Of a DNA stretch of 64,000 nt, positions 37,384-48,429 are shown piece by piece. Below the pieces are notes generated by a model that saw only the letters and a list, made by a program, of their open reading frames with translations, was not told the DNA's origin and did no database searches. A program made the position numbers and the translations under genes. The first letter of the stretch is position 1; every line of letters starts with the position of its first letter. The stretch comes from Marinobacter oulmenensis (GTDB lineage: Bacteria > Pseudomonadota > Gammaproteobacteria > Pseudomonadales > Oleiphilaceae), in contig NZ_JACHFE010000002.1 of assembly GCF_014201735.1 (NCBI RefSeq), forward strand, positions 186,001-250,000, in the 5' to 3' direction.

Positions 37384-38661
37384 TTACTCGTCGCCCGGGT
37401 AATCCCGCTGCGGAGAACCGGTGTACAGCTGCCGTGGGCGGCCGATCCGGTAATTGCCACTGACCATTTCGTTCCAGTGAGAGAACCAGCCAATGGTCCG
37501 GGACATGGCGAAAATCACTGTGAACATGGAGGTCGGAATGCCGATGGCCTTGAGAATAATGCCAGAGTAGAAGTCCACGTTCGGGTAGAGTTTGCGCTCC
37601 ACGAAGTACTCGTCTTCCAGGGCGATTTTCTCGAGGCGCTGGGCGATCTTCAGCAGCGGATCGTTTTCCAGGCCCAGTTCCTGAAGAACCTCATGGGCGG
37701 TTTCGCTCATGACTTTAGCGCGCGGGTCGAAATTCTTGTAGACCCGGTGGCCAAATCCCATCAGACGGAACGGATCGTCCTTGTCTTTGGCCTTGGCGAT
37801 GAATTGCTCGATGTTGGCCTCATCACCGATCTCAGCCAGCATGTCCAGTACCGCTTCGTTGGCGCCGCCGTGAGCGGGGCCCCAGAGCGCCGCGATGCCG
37901 GAAGCGATACAGGCGTAGGGGTTAGCGCCGGTGGAGCCAGCCAGGCGAACCGTGGAGGTGGAGGCGTTCTGCTCGTGGTCCGCGTGCAGGATGAAGATCT
38001 TGTCCATGGCCTTGGCCAGGATCGGGTTCGGCTTGTACTCCTCGCAAGGCACGCCAAACATCATCTGCAGGAAGTTTTCGGCGTAGGACAGATCGTTGCG
38101 CGGGTAAACGAACGGCTGACCGACGGAATACTTATAGCACCAGGCGGCAATCGTTGGCATCTTGGCGATCAGCCGATGGCCGGTGATTTCACGCTGGGTC
38201 GGGTCGTTGACGTTCATCTGGTCGTGATAGAACGCGGACAGGGCGCCAACAACGCCACACATGATGGCCATCGGATGCGCGTCACGGCGGAAACCGTTGA
38301 AGAAATTGCGCATCTGGTCGTGCAGCATGGTGTGGTTTTTAATGGTGTCGTGGAACTGCTTGTTCTCTTCTTTGCTCGGCAGTTCGCCCTTCAGGAGCAG
38401 GTAGCAGACTTCGAGGAAATCGGAATTCTCGGCGAGTTGGTCAATCGGGTAGCCCCGGTGCAACAGCACGCCCTTTGCGCCATCGATGTAGGTGATGGCA
38501 GACTCGCACGCCGCTGTGGAAACGAATCCCGGGTCATAAGTGAAAACGCCTTCCTGTACCAGGCCGCGTACGTCAATAACGTCAGGGCCGACGGTGCCGG
38601 AATAAACCGGTAGCTCAATGGACTTATCTCCCACCGAGAGCGTGGCTTTCCTGTCGGTCAT
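37384..38661 (-). CDS. gltA: Citrate synthase (type I, GltA)
   Basis: A 425-residue enzyme condensing oxaloacetate and acetyl-CoA, the entry to the TCA cycle. It is the hexameric gram-negative type with the N-terminal region [20 protein letters not shown]. The catalytic motifs are [18 protein letters not shown] and [15 protein letters not shown], with a C-terminal Asp region [11 protein letters not shown] start it at MTDRKATLS because AGGAG lies directly upstream; an in-frame upstream extension of 17 residues is unlikely. It is divergent from sdhC, with a clear sigma70 promoter. Confidence 0.96.
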   Translation of the reverse strand: MTDRKATLSVGDKSIELPVYSGTVGPDVIDVRGLVQEGVFTYDPGFVSTAACESAITYIDGAKGVLLHRGYPIDQLAENSDFLEVCYLLLKGELPSKEENKQFHDTIKNHTMLHDQMRNFFNGFRRDAHPMAIMCGVVGALSAFYHDQMNVNDPTQREITGHRLIAKMPTIAAWCYKYSVGQPFVYPRNDLSYAENFLQMMFGVPCEEYKPNPILAKAMDKIFILHADHEQNASTSTVRLAGSTGANPYACIASGIAALWGPAHGGANEAVLDMLAEIGDEANIEQFIAKAKDKDDPFRLMGFGHRVYKNFDPRAKVMSETAHEVLQELGLENDPLLKIAQRLEKIALEDEYFVERKLYPNVDFYSGIILKAIGIPTSMFTVIFAMSRTIGWFSHWNEMVSGNYRIGRPRQLYTGSPQRDYPGDE

Positions 38662-38751
38662 GGTGCTCTCCTGTTTGATTAGCTGTATCAGCTTTTCGAC
38701 ATGATGTATCAATGCGCCGGAAAGGGCGTATTATTGCAAATCCGGCGGCAA

Positions 38752-38779
38752 AATATAGGGCGTCAGCTTTTTTTGTCAA
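38752..38779 (-). promoter_or_regulatory. gltA promoter
   Basis: On the minus strand: a perfect TTGACA (38774-38779), a 16-bp spacer and TATATT (38752-38757). This predicts a leader of about 85 bases before gltA. Confidence 0.75.
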
Positions 38780-38931
38780 TGCAAAGGGGGTGAAAAGAGC
38801 GAGTCTAGCATTATCTGTAAATCAGGGATATCCCGAATGTTGGCCGTTATAGAGCGTAATCGCGTTTGTCAATACGCCATAAAGAGGGTGAGAGAGCTGG
38901 TGCGGCAACGCTTGGCGGGCAACTTGCCCGT

Positions 38932-38960
38932 TTGTAATTATAAGGGCCACTCCTTATAAT
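38932..38960 (+). promoter_or_regulatory. sdhCDAB promoter with perfect 9-bp dyad
   Basis: TTGTAA (38932-38937), a 17-bp spacer and a perfect TATAAT (38955-38960). The -10 is the right arm of an inverted repeat ATTATAAGG-N6-CCTTATAAT (38937-38960); the left arm gives a TATAAT on the opposite strand. Confidence 0.7.
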
Positions 38961-39143
38961 CCTTAGCCCGGAATCGGGGATGCACGTCTGTGCGGGCTTG
39001 GATTCAGCGCGCCAACTGAGGTGTCATCCACCCTCCTGAACCAATCGGTTGTCGGTATCGTACCGATTCTCCGAAGCAAACATACCAACCATCCGCCACC
39101 GTCCTGACGGTCCCGCGGAACCAAGAGAGAGTGTGAGAGCGCT

Positions 39144-39518
39144 GTGAATAGCAAACGACCAGTAAATCTCGATCTCGGCAAGTTCCATTTCCCGCTGCCA
39201 GCCATTACGTCGATCCTGCATCGCATCAGTGGCATCATCATTTTTGTTGGTGTTGCTTTTCTGTTGTACGGCCTGGATCTCTCCCTTTCCGGAGAAGATG
39301 GCTTCAATCGGGTAAGTGAACTGCTGGACAGCTTCCTTGCCAAGCTGATCATCTGGGGCATCCTGTCTGCTCTGCTTTATCACCTGGTTGCAGGTATCAA
39401 GCACCTGTTCATGGATATGGGCATTGGTGAAGATCTCCAGAGTGGCCGCCTCGCCGCGAAAATCACCATTGCGGTTTCCATTGTTCTCATCCTTCTGGCA
39501 GGAGTCTGGGTATGGTAA
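39144..39518 (+). CDS. sdhC: Succinate dehydrogenase cytochrome b556 subunit SdhC
   Basis: A 124-residue membrane anchor of complex II with three membrane spans (about 27-50, 65-90, 103-124). The N-terminal NSKRPVNLDLGKFHFPLPAITSILHRISG holds the quinone/heme-region Ser and Arg typical of SdhC, and the heme histidine lies in LYHLVAGIKHLFMDMG. The start codon is GTG with a weak upstream GAGAG. The stop overlaps the sdhD ATG by 7 bases. Confidence 0.94.
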   Translation: MNSKRPVNLDLGKFHFPLPAITSILHRISGIIIFVGVAFLLYGLDLSLSGEDGFNRVSELLDSFLAKLIIWGILSALLYHLVAGIKHLFMDMGIGEDLQSGRLAAKITIAVSIVLILLAGVWVW

Positions 39519-39856
39519 GCAGCGTTACAAACCTCGGCCGCAGCGGTGTGTTCGATTGGCTCATTCAGCGAGTCACCGCCTATGTGCTGGCCCTCTACAC
39601 AATCTTTCTTCTGGGGTTCATGTTGACCACTGACGTTAACTACGAGACCTGGAGCGGCCTCTTTCAACAGACCTGGTTCCGCATCTTCAGCCTGCTGGCG
39701 CTGATCTCGCTCGGGGCGCATGCCTGGGTTGGGCTGTGGACGGTTACGACCGACTATATCAAGCCGATGGCGCCGCGTTTCCTGGTCCAGGCGGCCTGCG
39801 GTCTGGCCATGTTTGTTTATCTGGTCTGGGGCATTCAGATTTTTTGGGGGCTTTAA
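39512..39856 (+). CDS. sdhD: Succinate dehydrogenase membrane anchor subunit SdhD
   Basis: A 114-residue second membrane anchor with three spans and the motif FDWLIQRVTAYVLALYTIFL near the N-terminus, which carries the quinone-site arginine. The heme histidine is in ISLGAHAWVGLWTVTTDY. It overlaps sdhC by 7 bases and is followed 3 bases later by sdhA, so the four sdh genes form one tightly coupled operon. Confidence 0.94.
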   Translation: MVSSVTNLGRSGVFDWLIQRVTAYVLALYTIFLLGFMLTTDVNYETWSGLFQQTWFRIFSLLALISLGAHAWVGLWTVTTDYIKPMAPRFLVQAACGLAMFVYLVWGIQIFWGL

Positions 39857-39859
39857 TCG

Positions 39860-41632
39860 ATGGCTAACATCAAAACCATGTCTTACGACGCGATTGTTAT
39901 CGGTGGTGGTGGTGCCGGCATGCGGGCCGCGCTCCAGCTGACCGAATCCGGTCTCAATACCGCGTGTATTACCAAAGTATTTCCGACCCGGTCGCACACC
40001 GTTTCCGCCCAGGGCGGTATCACCTGTGCGATCGCAAGCGCCGATCCTGACGATGACTGGCGCTGGCACATGTACGATACCGTCAAGGGCTCTGATTACA
40101 TCGGTGACCAGGACGCTATCGAGTATATGTGTTCTGTTGGCCCCCAGGCTGTTTTCGAGCTGGAACACATGGGCCTGCCTTTTTCCCGTACCGAGCAGGG
40201 CCGTATCTATCAGCGTCCGTTTGGTGGTCAGTCCAAAGGTCCGGACAATCCCACTCAGGCCGCTCGTACCTGTGCCGCCGCTGACCGTACCGGTCATGCC
40301 CTGCTGCACACCCTGTATCAGGCCAACCTGAAGGGCGGCACCTCGTTCCTCAACGAGTGGTACGCAGTCGATCTGGTCAAGAACGGCAAGGGCGAAGTGG
40401 TTGGTGTTGTCGCTATCGAAATCGAAACCGGCGATGTCTGCTACGTCAAGGCCAAGGCCACGGTACTGGCCACTGGCGGTGCCGGTCGTATCTACGCCTC
40501 CACCACCAATGCCCTGATCAACACCGGTGACGGCATCGGCATGGCGCTGCGCGCCGGCTTCCCGGTTCAGGATATGGAAATGTGGCAGTTCCACCCGACC
40601 GGTATTCACGGTGCGGGTACCCTGGTTACCGAAGGCTGTCGGGGTGAGGGCGGTTATCTGATCAACGCCGAGGGCGAGCGCTTTATGGAGCGTTACGCGC
40701 CGAACGCCAAAGATCTGGCCGGCCGTGACGTTGTTGCCCGTTCCATGGTTATCGAGATTCTGGAAGGTCGTGGCTGTGGCCCCGACAAGGATCACGTGCT
40801 GCTGAAGCTGGACCACCTGGGTGAAGAAACCCTGAACCTGCGTCTGCCAGGCATCTGTGAACTGTCCCGCACCTTCGCGCACGTGGATCCGGTCAAAGAG
40901 CCGATCCCCGTAGTTCCGACCTGTCACTACATGATGGGCGGTCTGCCGACCAATGTTGGTGGTCAGGCTCTGACTCAGGACGAGAACGGAAACGACAAGC
41001 CGATTCCGGGTCTGTTCGCCTGCGGTGAGGCGGCCTGCGTATCTGTGCATGGTGCTAACCGCCTGGGCGGCAACTCCCTGCTGGATCTGGTGGTCTTCGG
41101 TCGTGCCGCTGGTCTGCACATTGAAGAGCAGCTGCGTGGCGGTTTTGAGGTGGACGAAGCGTCCGAGGAAGATATCAAGCGCGCCATGGCCCGTCTGGAT
41201 CGCCTCAACAGTGCAACCGAGGGTGAAAGCGTGGCAGAAGTCCGCAAGGATCTGCAGGCCTGCATGCAGCTGTACTTCGGTGTATTCCGGGACGGCAAGA
41301 GCATGGAAGAGGGTCTGCAGAAGCTGGAAGCCATTGGCGAGCGTGTTCGTAACACCAAACTGGCTGACACCAGCAATGCCTTCAACACCGCCCGTATCGA
41401 AGCGCTCGAGCTTGAGAATCTCTACGAAGTGGCGATGGCGACTGCCGTGTCCGCCGCTGAGCGGAAGGAAAGCCGTGGTGCTCACGCCCGTAACGACTTT
41501 ACCGAGCGTGACGACGAGAACTGGCTGAAGCACTCTATGTACTTCCCGCTGGAAAAACGTGTTGGTAAGCGTGACGTGAACTTCGCACCGAAAACGGTTC
41601 CGACGTTCGAGCCTAAAGTCCGGACTTACTAA
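39860..41632 (+). CDS. sdhA: Succinate dehydrogenase flavoprotein subunit SdhA
   Basis: A 590-residue FAD subunit of complex II oxidising succinate to fumarate. It has the N-terminal dinucleotide motif [18 protein letters not shown], the covalent FAD histidine in [11 protein letters not shown], the substrate region [11 protein letters not shown], and [19 protein letters not shown]. The C-terminal helical domain ends FEPKVRTY. The length is standard. Confidence 0.97.
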   Translation: MANIKTMSYDAIVIGGGGAGMRAALQLTESGLNTACITKVFPTRSHTVSAQGGITCAIASADPDDDWRWHMYDTVKGSDYIGDQDAIEYMCSVGPQAVFELEHMGLPFSRTEQGRIYQRPFGGQSKGPDNPTQAARTCAAADRTGHALLHTLYQANLKGGTSFLNEWYAVDLVKNGKGEVVGVVAIEIETGDVCYVKAKATVLATGGAGRIYASTTNALINTGDGIGMALRAGFPVQDMEMWQFHPTGIHGAGTLVTEGCRGEGGYLINAEGERFMERYAPNAKDLAGRDVVARSMVIEILEGRGCGPDKDHVLLKLDHLGEETLNLRLPGICELSRTFAHVDPVKEPIPVVPTCHYMMGGLPTNVGGQALTQDENGNDKPIPGLFACGEAACVSVHGANRLGGNSLLDLVVFGRAAGLHIEEQLRGGFEVDEASEEDIKRAMARLDRLNSATEGESVAEVRKDLQACMQLYFGVFRDGKSMEEGLQKLEAIGERVRNTKLADTSNAFNTARIEALELENLYEVAMATAVSAAERKESRGAHARNDFTERDDENWLKHSMYFPLEKRVGKRDVNFAPKTVPTFEPKVRTY

Positions 41633-41646
41633 GGGGGATAGAGAAG

Positions 41647-42351
41647 ATGTTGGTAAGCCTGTACCGCTATAACCCGGAAACCGATAAAGCCCCTTACATG
41701 CAGGACGTAGAGGTCGAGATTCCGGAAGGCAAGGATTTGATGGTTCTTGATGTGTTGAATCTCATCAAGGAAAAGGATCCCTCGGTGGCCTATCGTCGCT
41801 CCTGTCGTGAAGGTGTTTGTGGCTCTGATGGCATGAACATGAACGGCAAGAACGGTCTGGCCTGTATCACACCGGTGTCGGACGTGGCCAAGGACAACAA
41901 GATTGTTCTGCGCCCGCTGCCGGGCCTGCCGGTGATCCGTGATCTGGTGGTGGACATGAATATGTTCTATCGTCAGTACGAGAAGGTCACGCCACACCTG
42001 ATCAACAACAACCCGGAGCCGGCCATTGAACGCCTGCAGTCTCCGGAAGACCGGGAAAAGCTGGACGGCCTGTACGAGTGTATTCTCTGTGCCTGCTGTT
42101 CAACGGCCTGCCCGTCTTTCTGGTGGAATCCGGACAAGTTTATCGGGCCCGCTGGCCTGCTTCAGGCCTACCGGTTCCTGGCGGACAGCCGGGATACCGC
42201 GCAGGCCGAGCGTCTGGCCAGCTTGGACGACCCGTTCAGTGTGTTCCGCTGCCGTGGCATCATGAACTGCGTCAGCGTCTGCCCGAAAGGGCTGAACCCG
42301 ACCCGTGCGATCGGTCATATCCGCAACCTGCTGCTGCAGCGCGCAACCTGA
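41647..42351 (+). CDS. sdhB: Succinate dehydrogenase iron-sulfur subunit SdhB
   Basis: A 234-residue subunit carrying three Fe-S clusters. The [2Fe-2S] ligands lie in RRSCREGVCGSDGMNMNG and the following Cys. The [4Fe-4S] motif is CILCACCSTACPSFW, and the [3Fe-4S] region is CRGIMNCVSVCPKGLNP. The length is normal. A hairpin without a T run follows, so some transcription may continue into sucA. Confidence 0.97.
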   Translation: MLVSLYRYNPETDKAPYMQDVEVEIPEGKDLMVLDVLNLIKEKDPSVAYRRSCREGVCGSDGMNMNGKNGLACITPVSDVAKDNKIVLRPLPGLPVIRDLVVDMNMFYRQYEKVTPHLINNNPEPAIERLQSPEDREKLDGLYECILCACCSTACPSFWWNPDKFIGPAGLLQAYRFLADSRDTAQAERLASLDDPFSVFRCRGIMNCVSVCPKGLNPTRAIGHIRNLLLQRAT

Positions 42352-42667
42352 TCAATCTGTGGTCACTGGCCTGTGCCGGTAACGGACACTGGCACCCTTA
42401 GCCTTGGAAGGCCCCGCCACGCGCGGGGCCTTCAACCAAAGGCTTATAGGCAAAAGTCTTAATGGAGTGCAGAATCTAGGCCGCTGTGTCGGGGCTTTCT
42501 GAGTTACCGGGGCAGTGCTGCCGAGTATAAAAAAATCACTGGGGACGGAAGGCATCCTCGTCGGTGCATTGGTCAAATTCAGATCGTAATAGTTCGTATT
42601 GACGATGAATGGCCCTGCAGTCGACCATACCGGCTCCCCCGCACCAGCCCAAGGTGAGCTATTCAAA
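42352..42667. other. sdhB-sucA intergenic leader
   Basis: 316 bases without a gene. It holds a perfect 11-bp hairpin (42407-42417 with 42423-42433) without a T run, a weak promoter candidate (TTACCG 42504-42509, TATAAA 42526-42531) and a GGCAG-TG-CTGCC repeat at 42511-42522. The position is that of the Pseudomonas sucA-II RNA motif, which I cannot confirm by eye. Confidence 0.5.
42407..42433 (+). other. GC-rich hairpin after sdhB
   Basis: A perfect 11-bp stem and 5-nt loop just after the sdhB stop, without a T run. It is more likely an mRNA 3'-end stabiliser or attenuation site than a full terminator, keeping sdh and suc levels separable. Confidence 0.5.
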
Positions 42668-45502
42668 ATGCACGAAAGCATCATGGAGCAGTTGTGGCAG
42701 ACGTCCCACCTACAGGGTGGAAATCTTGCCTACGTTGAACAGCTTTTTGAGACCTACCTAACAGACCCCAATGCAATTCCTGAAGAGTGGCGGAGCTATT
42801 TCGACAAGCTCCCCGGCGTTGATGGCCGTGCCGGCCCCGACGTTGATCACTCGGCCATTCGCGAACAGTTCGAGCATATCTCCCGAAATCAGCGTCATTA
42901 CGGATCCGGCGTTCCGGCCGCAGCCACCTCCGGTGCTGACAAGAAACAGATTCGCGTAATGAGCCTGATCAACGCCTTTCGCTTCCGTGGTCATCAGGAA
43001 GCGGGGCTTGATCCGCTGGGCGTCTGGCAGCGTCAGCCAGTCGAAGATCTGGATCCGTCCTTCCATGAACTGACCGATTCCGATCTCGATCTGGAATTCC
43101 AGACCGGTTCCCTGAACTTCGGCTCCGAGACCATGAAGCTGCGCGACATTGTCGACGGGCTTCGTCAAACGTATTGCTCCAGCGTTGGCGCCGAATACAT
43201 GCACGTGGTGGATACCCGCATCAAGCGCTGGTTCCAGCGTCGCATGGAGCCGGTACGCTCGCGCCCGGAATACGAACCCACCACCCGCAAACATCTGCTT
43301 GAACGCCTGACCGCTGCGGAAGGGCTGGAGAAATACCTGGGTTCCCGCTACCCCGGCGTCAAGCGTTTTGGTCTTGAGGGCGGCGAAACCCTGATCCCGT
43401 GTCTGGACGAACTGATCCAGCGAGCAGGATCCTATGGCGCCAAAGAGATTGTTCTGGGTATGGCCCACCGTGGCCGCCTGAACGTTCTGGTGAATACGCT
43501 GGGTAAAAACCCGAAGGAACTGTTCGACGAGTTTGAAGGCAAGAAGCTCGCCGATTCCGGTTCCGGTGACGTTAAATATCACCAGGGCTTTTCTTCCAAC
43601 GTCATGACCCCGGGCGGCGAAGTCCACCTGGCCATGGCGTTCAACCCGTCGCATCTGGAGATCGTATCGCCGGTTGTGGAAGGCTCTGTGCGAGCCCGCC
43701 AGGATCGCCGTGGCGACAGCGACGGTACCCAGGTGCTGCCGATCGTGATGCACGGCGATGCGGCCTTTGCCGGTCAGGGCGTGGTCATGGAAACCTTCCA
43801 GGCCTCCCAGACCCGTGGCTACGGTGTCGGCGGTACCGTTCACATCGTGATCAACAACCAGGTCGGTTTCACCACCAGCAAGCAGGAAGATGCGCGCTCC
43901 ACCGAGTACTGCACCGACATCGCGAAGATGGTCCAGGCGCCGATCCTGCACGTTAATGCGGATGACCCGGAAGCGGTCATGTTCGTCACCCAGATGGCCA
44001 TGGATTACCGCAACGAGTTCAAGCGGGACGTGGTGATCGATCTGGTCTGCTACCGTCGTCGTGGCCATAACGAGGCCGACGAGCCGGCAGCCACCCAACC
44101 GCAGATGTACGATAAAATCCGCAAGCTCAAGACCACCCGTGGCCTGTATGCGGAGCAGCTCGTTTCTGCCGGCGTCATGACCGACGAAGAAGCCAAACAC
44201 ATGGAGAACGAGTACCGCGATGCGCTCGACAAGGGTGAGCACGTGGTCAAGTCGTTGGTCAAGGAACCGAACACCGACCTCTATGTGGACTGGACCCCAT
44301 ACCTGGGGCACGAGTGGACTGCCAAGTGCAAAACCAGTGTGGCGCTAAAGACCATTCAGGCGCTGGGTAAGAAGCTGACCCACGTACCCGAAGGCTTCAG
44401 CATCCAGCGTCAGGTTTCCAAGATCGTCAACGACCGTGAGAAGATGACGGCCGGGGCGCTGGCACTGAACTGGGGCTATGGCGAGATGATGGCTTACGCC
44501 ACACTGCTGAACGAAGGCCATCCGGTCCGGATCACCGGTCAGGACGTGGGACGTGGTACCTTCTCCCACCGTCACGCGGTGCTGCACAACCAGAAAGACG
44601 GGGCCACGCACATCTCGCTGCAGGAGTTGTCGGATGACCAGCCGAACTTCGATATCTATGACTCTTTCCTTTCCGAAGAAGCGGTCATGGCGTTCGAATA
44701 CGGTTATGCGACCACGCAGCCCAAGTCGCTGATTGTCTGGGAGGCGCAGTTTGGTGACTTCGCCAATGGCGCCCAGGTGGTGATTGACCAGTTCCTGACC
44801 AGCGGTGAGCACAAATGGGGGCGTCTGTGTGGCCTGACGCTGCTGCTGCCTCATGGCTACGAAGGCCAGGGGCCGGAACACAGCTCTGCCCGTCTTGAAC
44901 GGTTTTTGCAGTTGAGCGCCCAGCACAACATACAGGTATGCGTGCCGACCACGCCGTCGCAGGTCTTCCATATGCTGCGTCGTCAGGTGAAACGGCCGCT
45001 GCGTAAGCCGCTGATTGCGATTACGCCGAAGAGTCTGCTTCGCCACAAGGAGGCGATTTCCGGCCTGGACGACCTGACCACCGGTACCTTCAAAACGGTA
45101 TTGCCTGAGAAAGAACCGTCAGATCCCAAGAAAGTCACCCGCCTGATCCTTTGCAGCGGTAAGGTCTACTATGATCTGCTGGAGAAGAAGAAGGCGGATG
45201 AAAGGGACGATGTGGCGATTGTCCGGATTGAGCAGCTGTACCCGTTCCCGGCTGATGACCTGGACGAGCTGCTTGCTCAGTACACCAAGCTCAAGGACGT
45301 TGTCTGGTGTCAGGAAGAGCCGATGAACCAGGGCGCCTGGTACTGCAGTCAGCATCACATGCGTCATGCCCTGCAGCGCCTGAATTCCAGGCTTAACCTT
45401 GTGTACGCGGGTCGCGACGCTTCTGCTGCACCCGCCTGCGGCCATATGTCCGTGCACGTGCAGGAACAAAAGAAACTGGTTAACGATGCGTTCGAAATCT
45501 GA
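42668..45502 (+). CDS. sucA: 2-oxoglutarate dehydrogenase E1 component SucA
   Basis: A 944-residue thiamine diphosphate enzyme decarboxylating 2-oxoglutarate. The N-terminus (MHESIMEQLWQTSHLQGGN) aligns in style with E. coli SucA and is used for E2 contact. The ThDP region contains MAHRGRLNVLVNTLGK and VMHGDAAFAGQGVVMET; the C-terminal half carries TFSHRHAVLHNQKDG. I start at 42668 because AAGGTGAG lies 9 bases upstream. Earlier in-frame starts (42605, 42599) would add an unlike, Pro-rich extension. It is followed by sucB and lpd. Confidence 0.95.
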   Translation: MHESIMEQLWQTSHLQGGNLAYVEQLFETYLTDPNAIPEEWRSYFDKLPGVDGRAGPDVDHSAIREQFEHISRNQRHYGSGVPAAATSGADKKQIRVMSLINAFRFRGHQEAGLDPLGVWQRQPVEDLDPSFHELTDSDLDLEFQTGSLNFGSETMKLRDIVDGLRQTYCSSVGAEYMHVVDTRIKRWFQRRMEPVRSRPEYEPTTRKHLLERLTAAEGLEKYLGSRYPGVKRFGLEGGETLIPCLDELIQRAGSYGAKEIVLGMAHRGRLNVLVNTLGKNPKELFDEFEGKKLADSGSGDVKYHQGFSSNVMTPGGEVHLAMAFNPSHLEIVSPVVEGSVRARQDRRGDSDGTQVLPIVMHGDAAFAGQGVVMETFQASQTRGYGVGGTVHIVINNQVGFTTSKQEDARSTEYCTDIAKMVQAPILHVNADDPEAVMFVTQMAMDYRNEFKRDVVIDLVCYRRRGHNEADEPAATQPQMYDKIRKLKTTRGLYAEQLVSAGVMTDEEAKHMENEYRDALDKGEHVVKSLVKEPNTDLYVDWTPYLGHEWTAKCKTSVALKTIQALGKKLTHVPEGFSIQRQVSKIVNDREKMTAGALALNWGYGEMMAYATLLNEGHPVRITGQDVGRGTFSHRHAVLHNQKDGATHISLQELSDDQPNFDIYDSFLSEEAVMAFEYGYATTQPKSLIVWEAQFGDFANGAQVVIDQFLTSGEHKWGRLCGLTLLLPHGYEGQGPEHSSARLERFLQLSAQHNIQVCVPTTPSQVFHMLRRQVKRPLRKPLIAITPKSLLRHKEAISGLDDLTTGTFKTVLPEKEPSDPKKVTRLILCSGKVYYDLLEKKKADERDDVAIVRIEQLYPFPADDLDELLAQYTKLKDVVWCQEEPMNQGAWYCSQHHMRHALQRLNSRLNLVYAGRDASAAPACGHMSVHVQEQKKLVNDAFEI

Positions 45503-45527
45503 CGAGCTACCGAACTAAGGATTTATA

Positions 45528-46757
45528 ATGTCAACAGAGATTAAAGCCCCAGTATTTCCGGAGTCGGTTGCCGAAGGCACCGTCGCAACCTGGCACAAGC
45601 AGCCGGGGGAAGCCTGTTCACGTGATGAACTGATCGTGGACATTGAAACCGACAAAGTCGTTCTTGAAGTGGTTGCACCCGCTGACGGCGTCATCGAGGA
45701 AATCGTCAAGAACGAAGGCGATACCGTCGAAAGCGGCGAAGTGGTTGGTACCTTCAAGGAAGGCGCGGCTGGCGAATCCAAGCCCGCGGAATCCAAGTCC
45801 GAGGGTGAGGCGGAAAAGAAGTCCGAAGAACCCAAGGAAGAAGCCAAGTCTGAGGGTGGCTCCGGTGAAGCGATTCTGAGCCCGGCCGCTCGCAAGCTGG
45901 CTGAGGAAAAGGGCATCGACCCGAATGCCGTCAAGGGGACCGGCAAAGATGGCCGCGTCACCAAGGAAGACGTGCAGAAACACGCCGATGGCAGCCAGTC
46001 TTCCGGCGCTGCCAAGCCGAGCGCGCCCATGCCTGAAGTCAATGTAGAGCAGGGTGAACGCCCGGAGAAGCGGGTACCGATGACCCGCCTGCGTGCCAGC
46101 ATTGCCAAGCGTCTGGTGAACGCTCAGCAGGACGCCGCCATGCTGACCACCTTCAACGAAGTCAACATGAAGCCGATCATGGAGCTGCGCAAGCAGTACA
46201 AAGAGAGCTTCGAGAAGCGCCACGGCGTCAAGCTGGGCTTCATGTCGTTCTTCGCCAAAGCGGCAACCGAAGCGCTCAAGCGTTTCCCGGCCGTGAACGC
46301 CTCCATTGATGGCAATGACATGGTTTACCATGGTTACCAGGACATTGGCGTGGCCGTTTCCACCGACCGTGGTCTGGTTGTGCCGGTTCTGCGTGACACC
46401 GATTCCATGGGCCTGGCCGACATCGAGAAGGGCATCATCGACTACGGAACCAAAGCCAAACAGGGCAAACTGGGCATTGAAGAGATGACCGGCGGTACCT
46501 TCACCATTACCAATGGTGGTATCTTTGGTTCGCTGATCTCCACGCCGATCCTGAACCCGCCGCAGACGGCCATCCTGGGTATGCACAAGATCCAGGAGCG
46601 CCCGATGGCGGTGAACGGACAGGTCGAGATCCTGCCGATGATGTACCTGGCGCTGTCATATGATCATCGTATGATCGATGGCAAGGAAGCGGTTCAGTTC
46701 CTGGTGGCTATCAAGGAAATGCTGGAAGACCCGGCACGTATCCTGCTGGACGTGTGA
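45528..46757 (+). CDS. sucB: Dihydrolipoyllysine succinyltransferase (E2) SucB
   Basis: A 409-residue core of the 2-oxoglutarate dehydrogenase complex. There is one lipoyl domain (residues 1-80; lipoylated lysine in ETDKVVLEV, about Lys43), an Ala/Glu/Lys-rich flexible linker (about 85-115), a peripheral subunit-binding domain (about 118-155; [15 protein letters not shown]) and the catalytic domain (about 185-409) with the His-Asp motif [19 protein letters not shown] site precedes it. Confidence 0.96.
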   Translation: MSTEIKAPVFPESVAEGTVATWHKQPGEACSRDELIVDIETDKVVLEVVAPADGVIEEIVKNEGDTVESGEVVGTFKEGAAGESKPAESKSEGEAEKKSEEPKEEAKSEGGSGEAILSPAARKLAEEKGIDPNAVKGTGKDGRVTKEDVQKHADGSQSSGAAKPSAPMPEVNVEQGERPEKRVPMTRLRASIAKRLVNAQQDAAMLTTFNEVNMKPIMELRKQYKESFEKRHGVKLGFMSFFAKAATEALKRFPAVNASIDGNDMVYHGYQDIGVAVSTDRGLVVPVLRDTDSMGLADIEKGIIDYGTKAKQGKLGIEEMTGGTFTITNGGIFGSLISTPILNPPQTAILGMHKIQERPMAVNGQVEILPMMYLALSYDHRMIDGKEAVQFLVAIKEMLEDPARILLDV

Positions 46758-46789
46758 ACCGACCTTTAACGAATCACAGAACGGGATAA

Positions 46790-48235
<1,446 letters not shown>

Positions 48236-48250
48236 CGCACGGAAGGAAGT

Positions 48251-48272
48251 GGGGCGCCAGGCTTGGCGCCCC
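48251..48272 (+). other. Hairpin after lpd
   Basis: A perfect 9-bp stem (48251-48259 with 48264-48272) and 4-nt loop, without a T run; likely a processing or partial termination site. Confidence 0.45.
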
Positions 48273-48314
48273 TCTGCCATCTGGGGCAGCGGTTTTCCGG
48301 ATGCGTCACAAGAA

Positions 48315-48356
48315 AGGCCGATTGTTTAACGGCCTGACTGTCTGAATTCGCGAATT
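48315..48356 (+). promoter_or_regulatory. Structured sucC leader with AATTCGCGAATT palindrome
   Basis: A 6-bp hairpin (AGGCCG 48315-48320 with CGGCCT 48330-48335) followed by a 12-base perfect palindrome at 48345-48356, within the 194-base gap before sucC. It may be an operator or part of a cis-acting RNA like the Pseudomonas sucC motif. Confidence 0.35.
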
Positions 48357-48429
48357 GTCACCGCCAGCGGTGTCAGGCGGGTTCTGTTCCGTATGTGGTT
48401 ATCCTCCATCAATTGACGGGAAATTAACT

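Larger units (their letters stand above)
38662..39143. other. gltA-sdhC divergent regulatory region
   Basis: 481 bases without a gene. It contains the gltA promoter, a second possible gltA promoter further upstream (minus-strand TTGACA, 15-base spacer, TATAAC near 38850-38880), the sdhC promoter with a perfect dyad (38937-38960), and a roughly 175-base sdh leader in which I see no known motif. Confidence 0.7.

Noticed and set aside
39380-41533. A 717-codon antisense open frame over sdhA
   Set aside because: Shadow of sdhA with low-complexity, His/Gln-rich translation.
42511-42537. Hairpin GGCAG-TG-CTGCC followed by a run of A before sucA, considered as a terminator
   Set aside because: The run is A rather than T on the plus strand, and the 2-base loop is too small for a stable hairpin.
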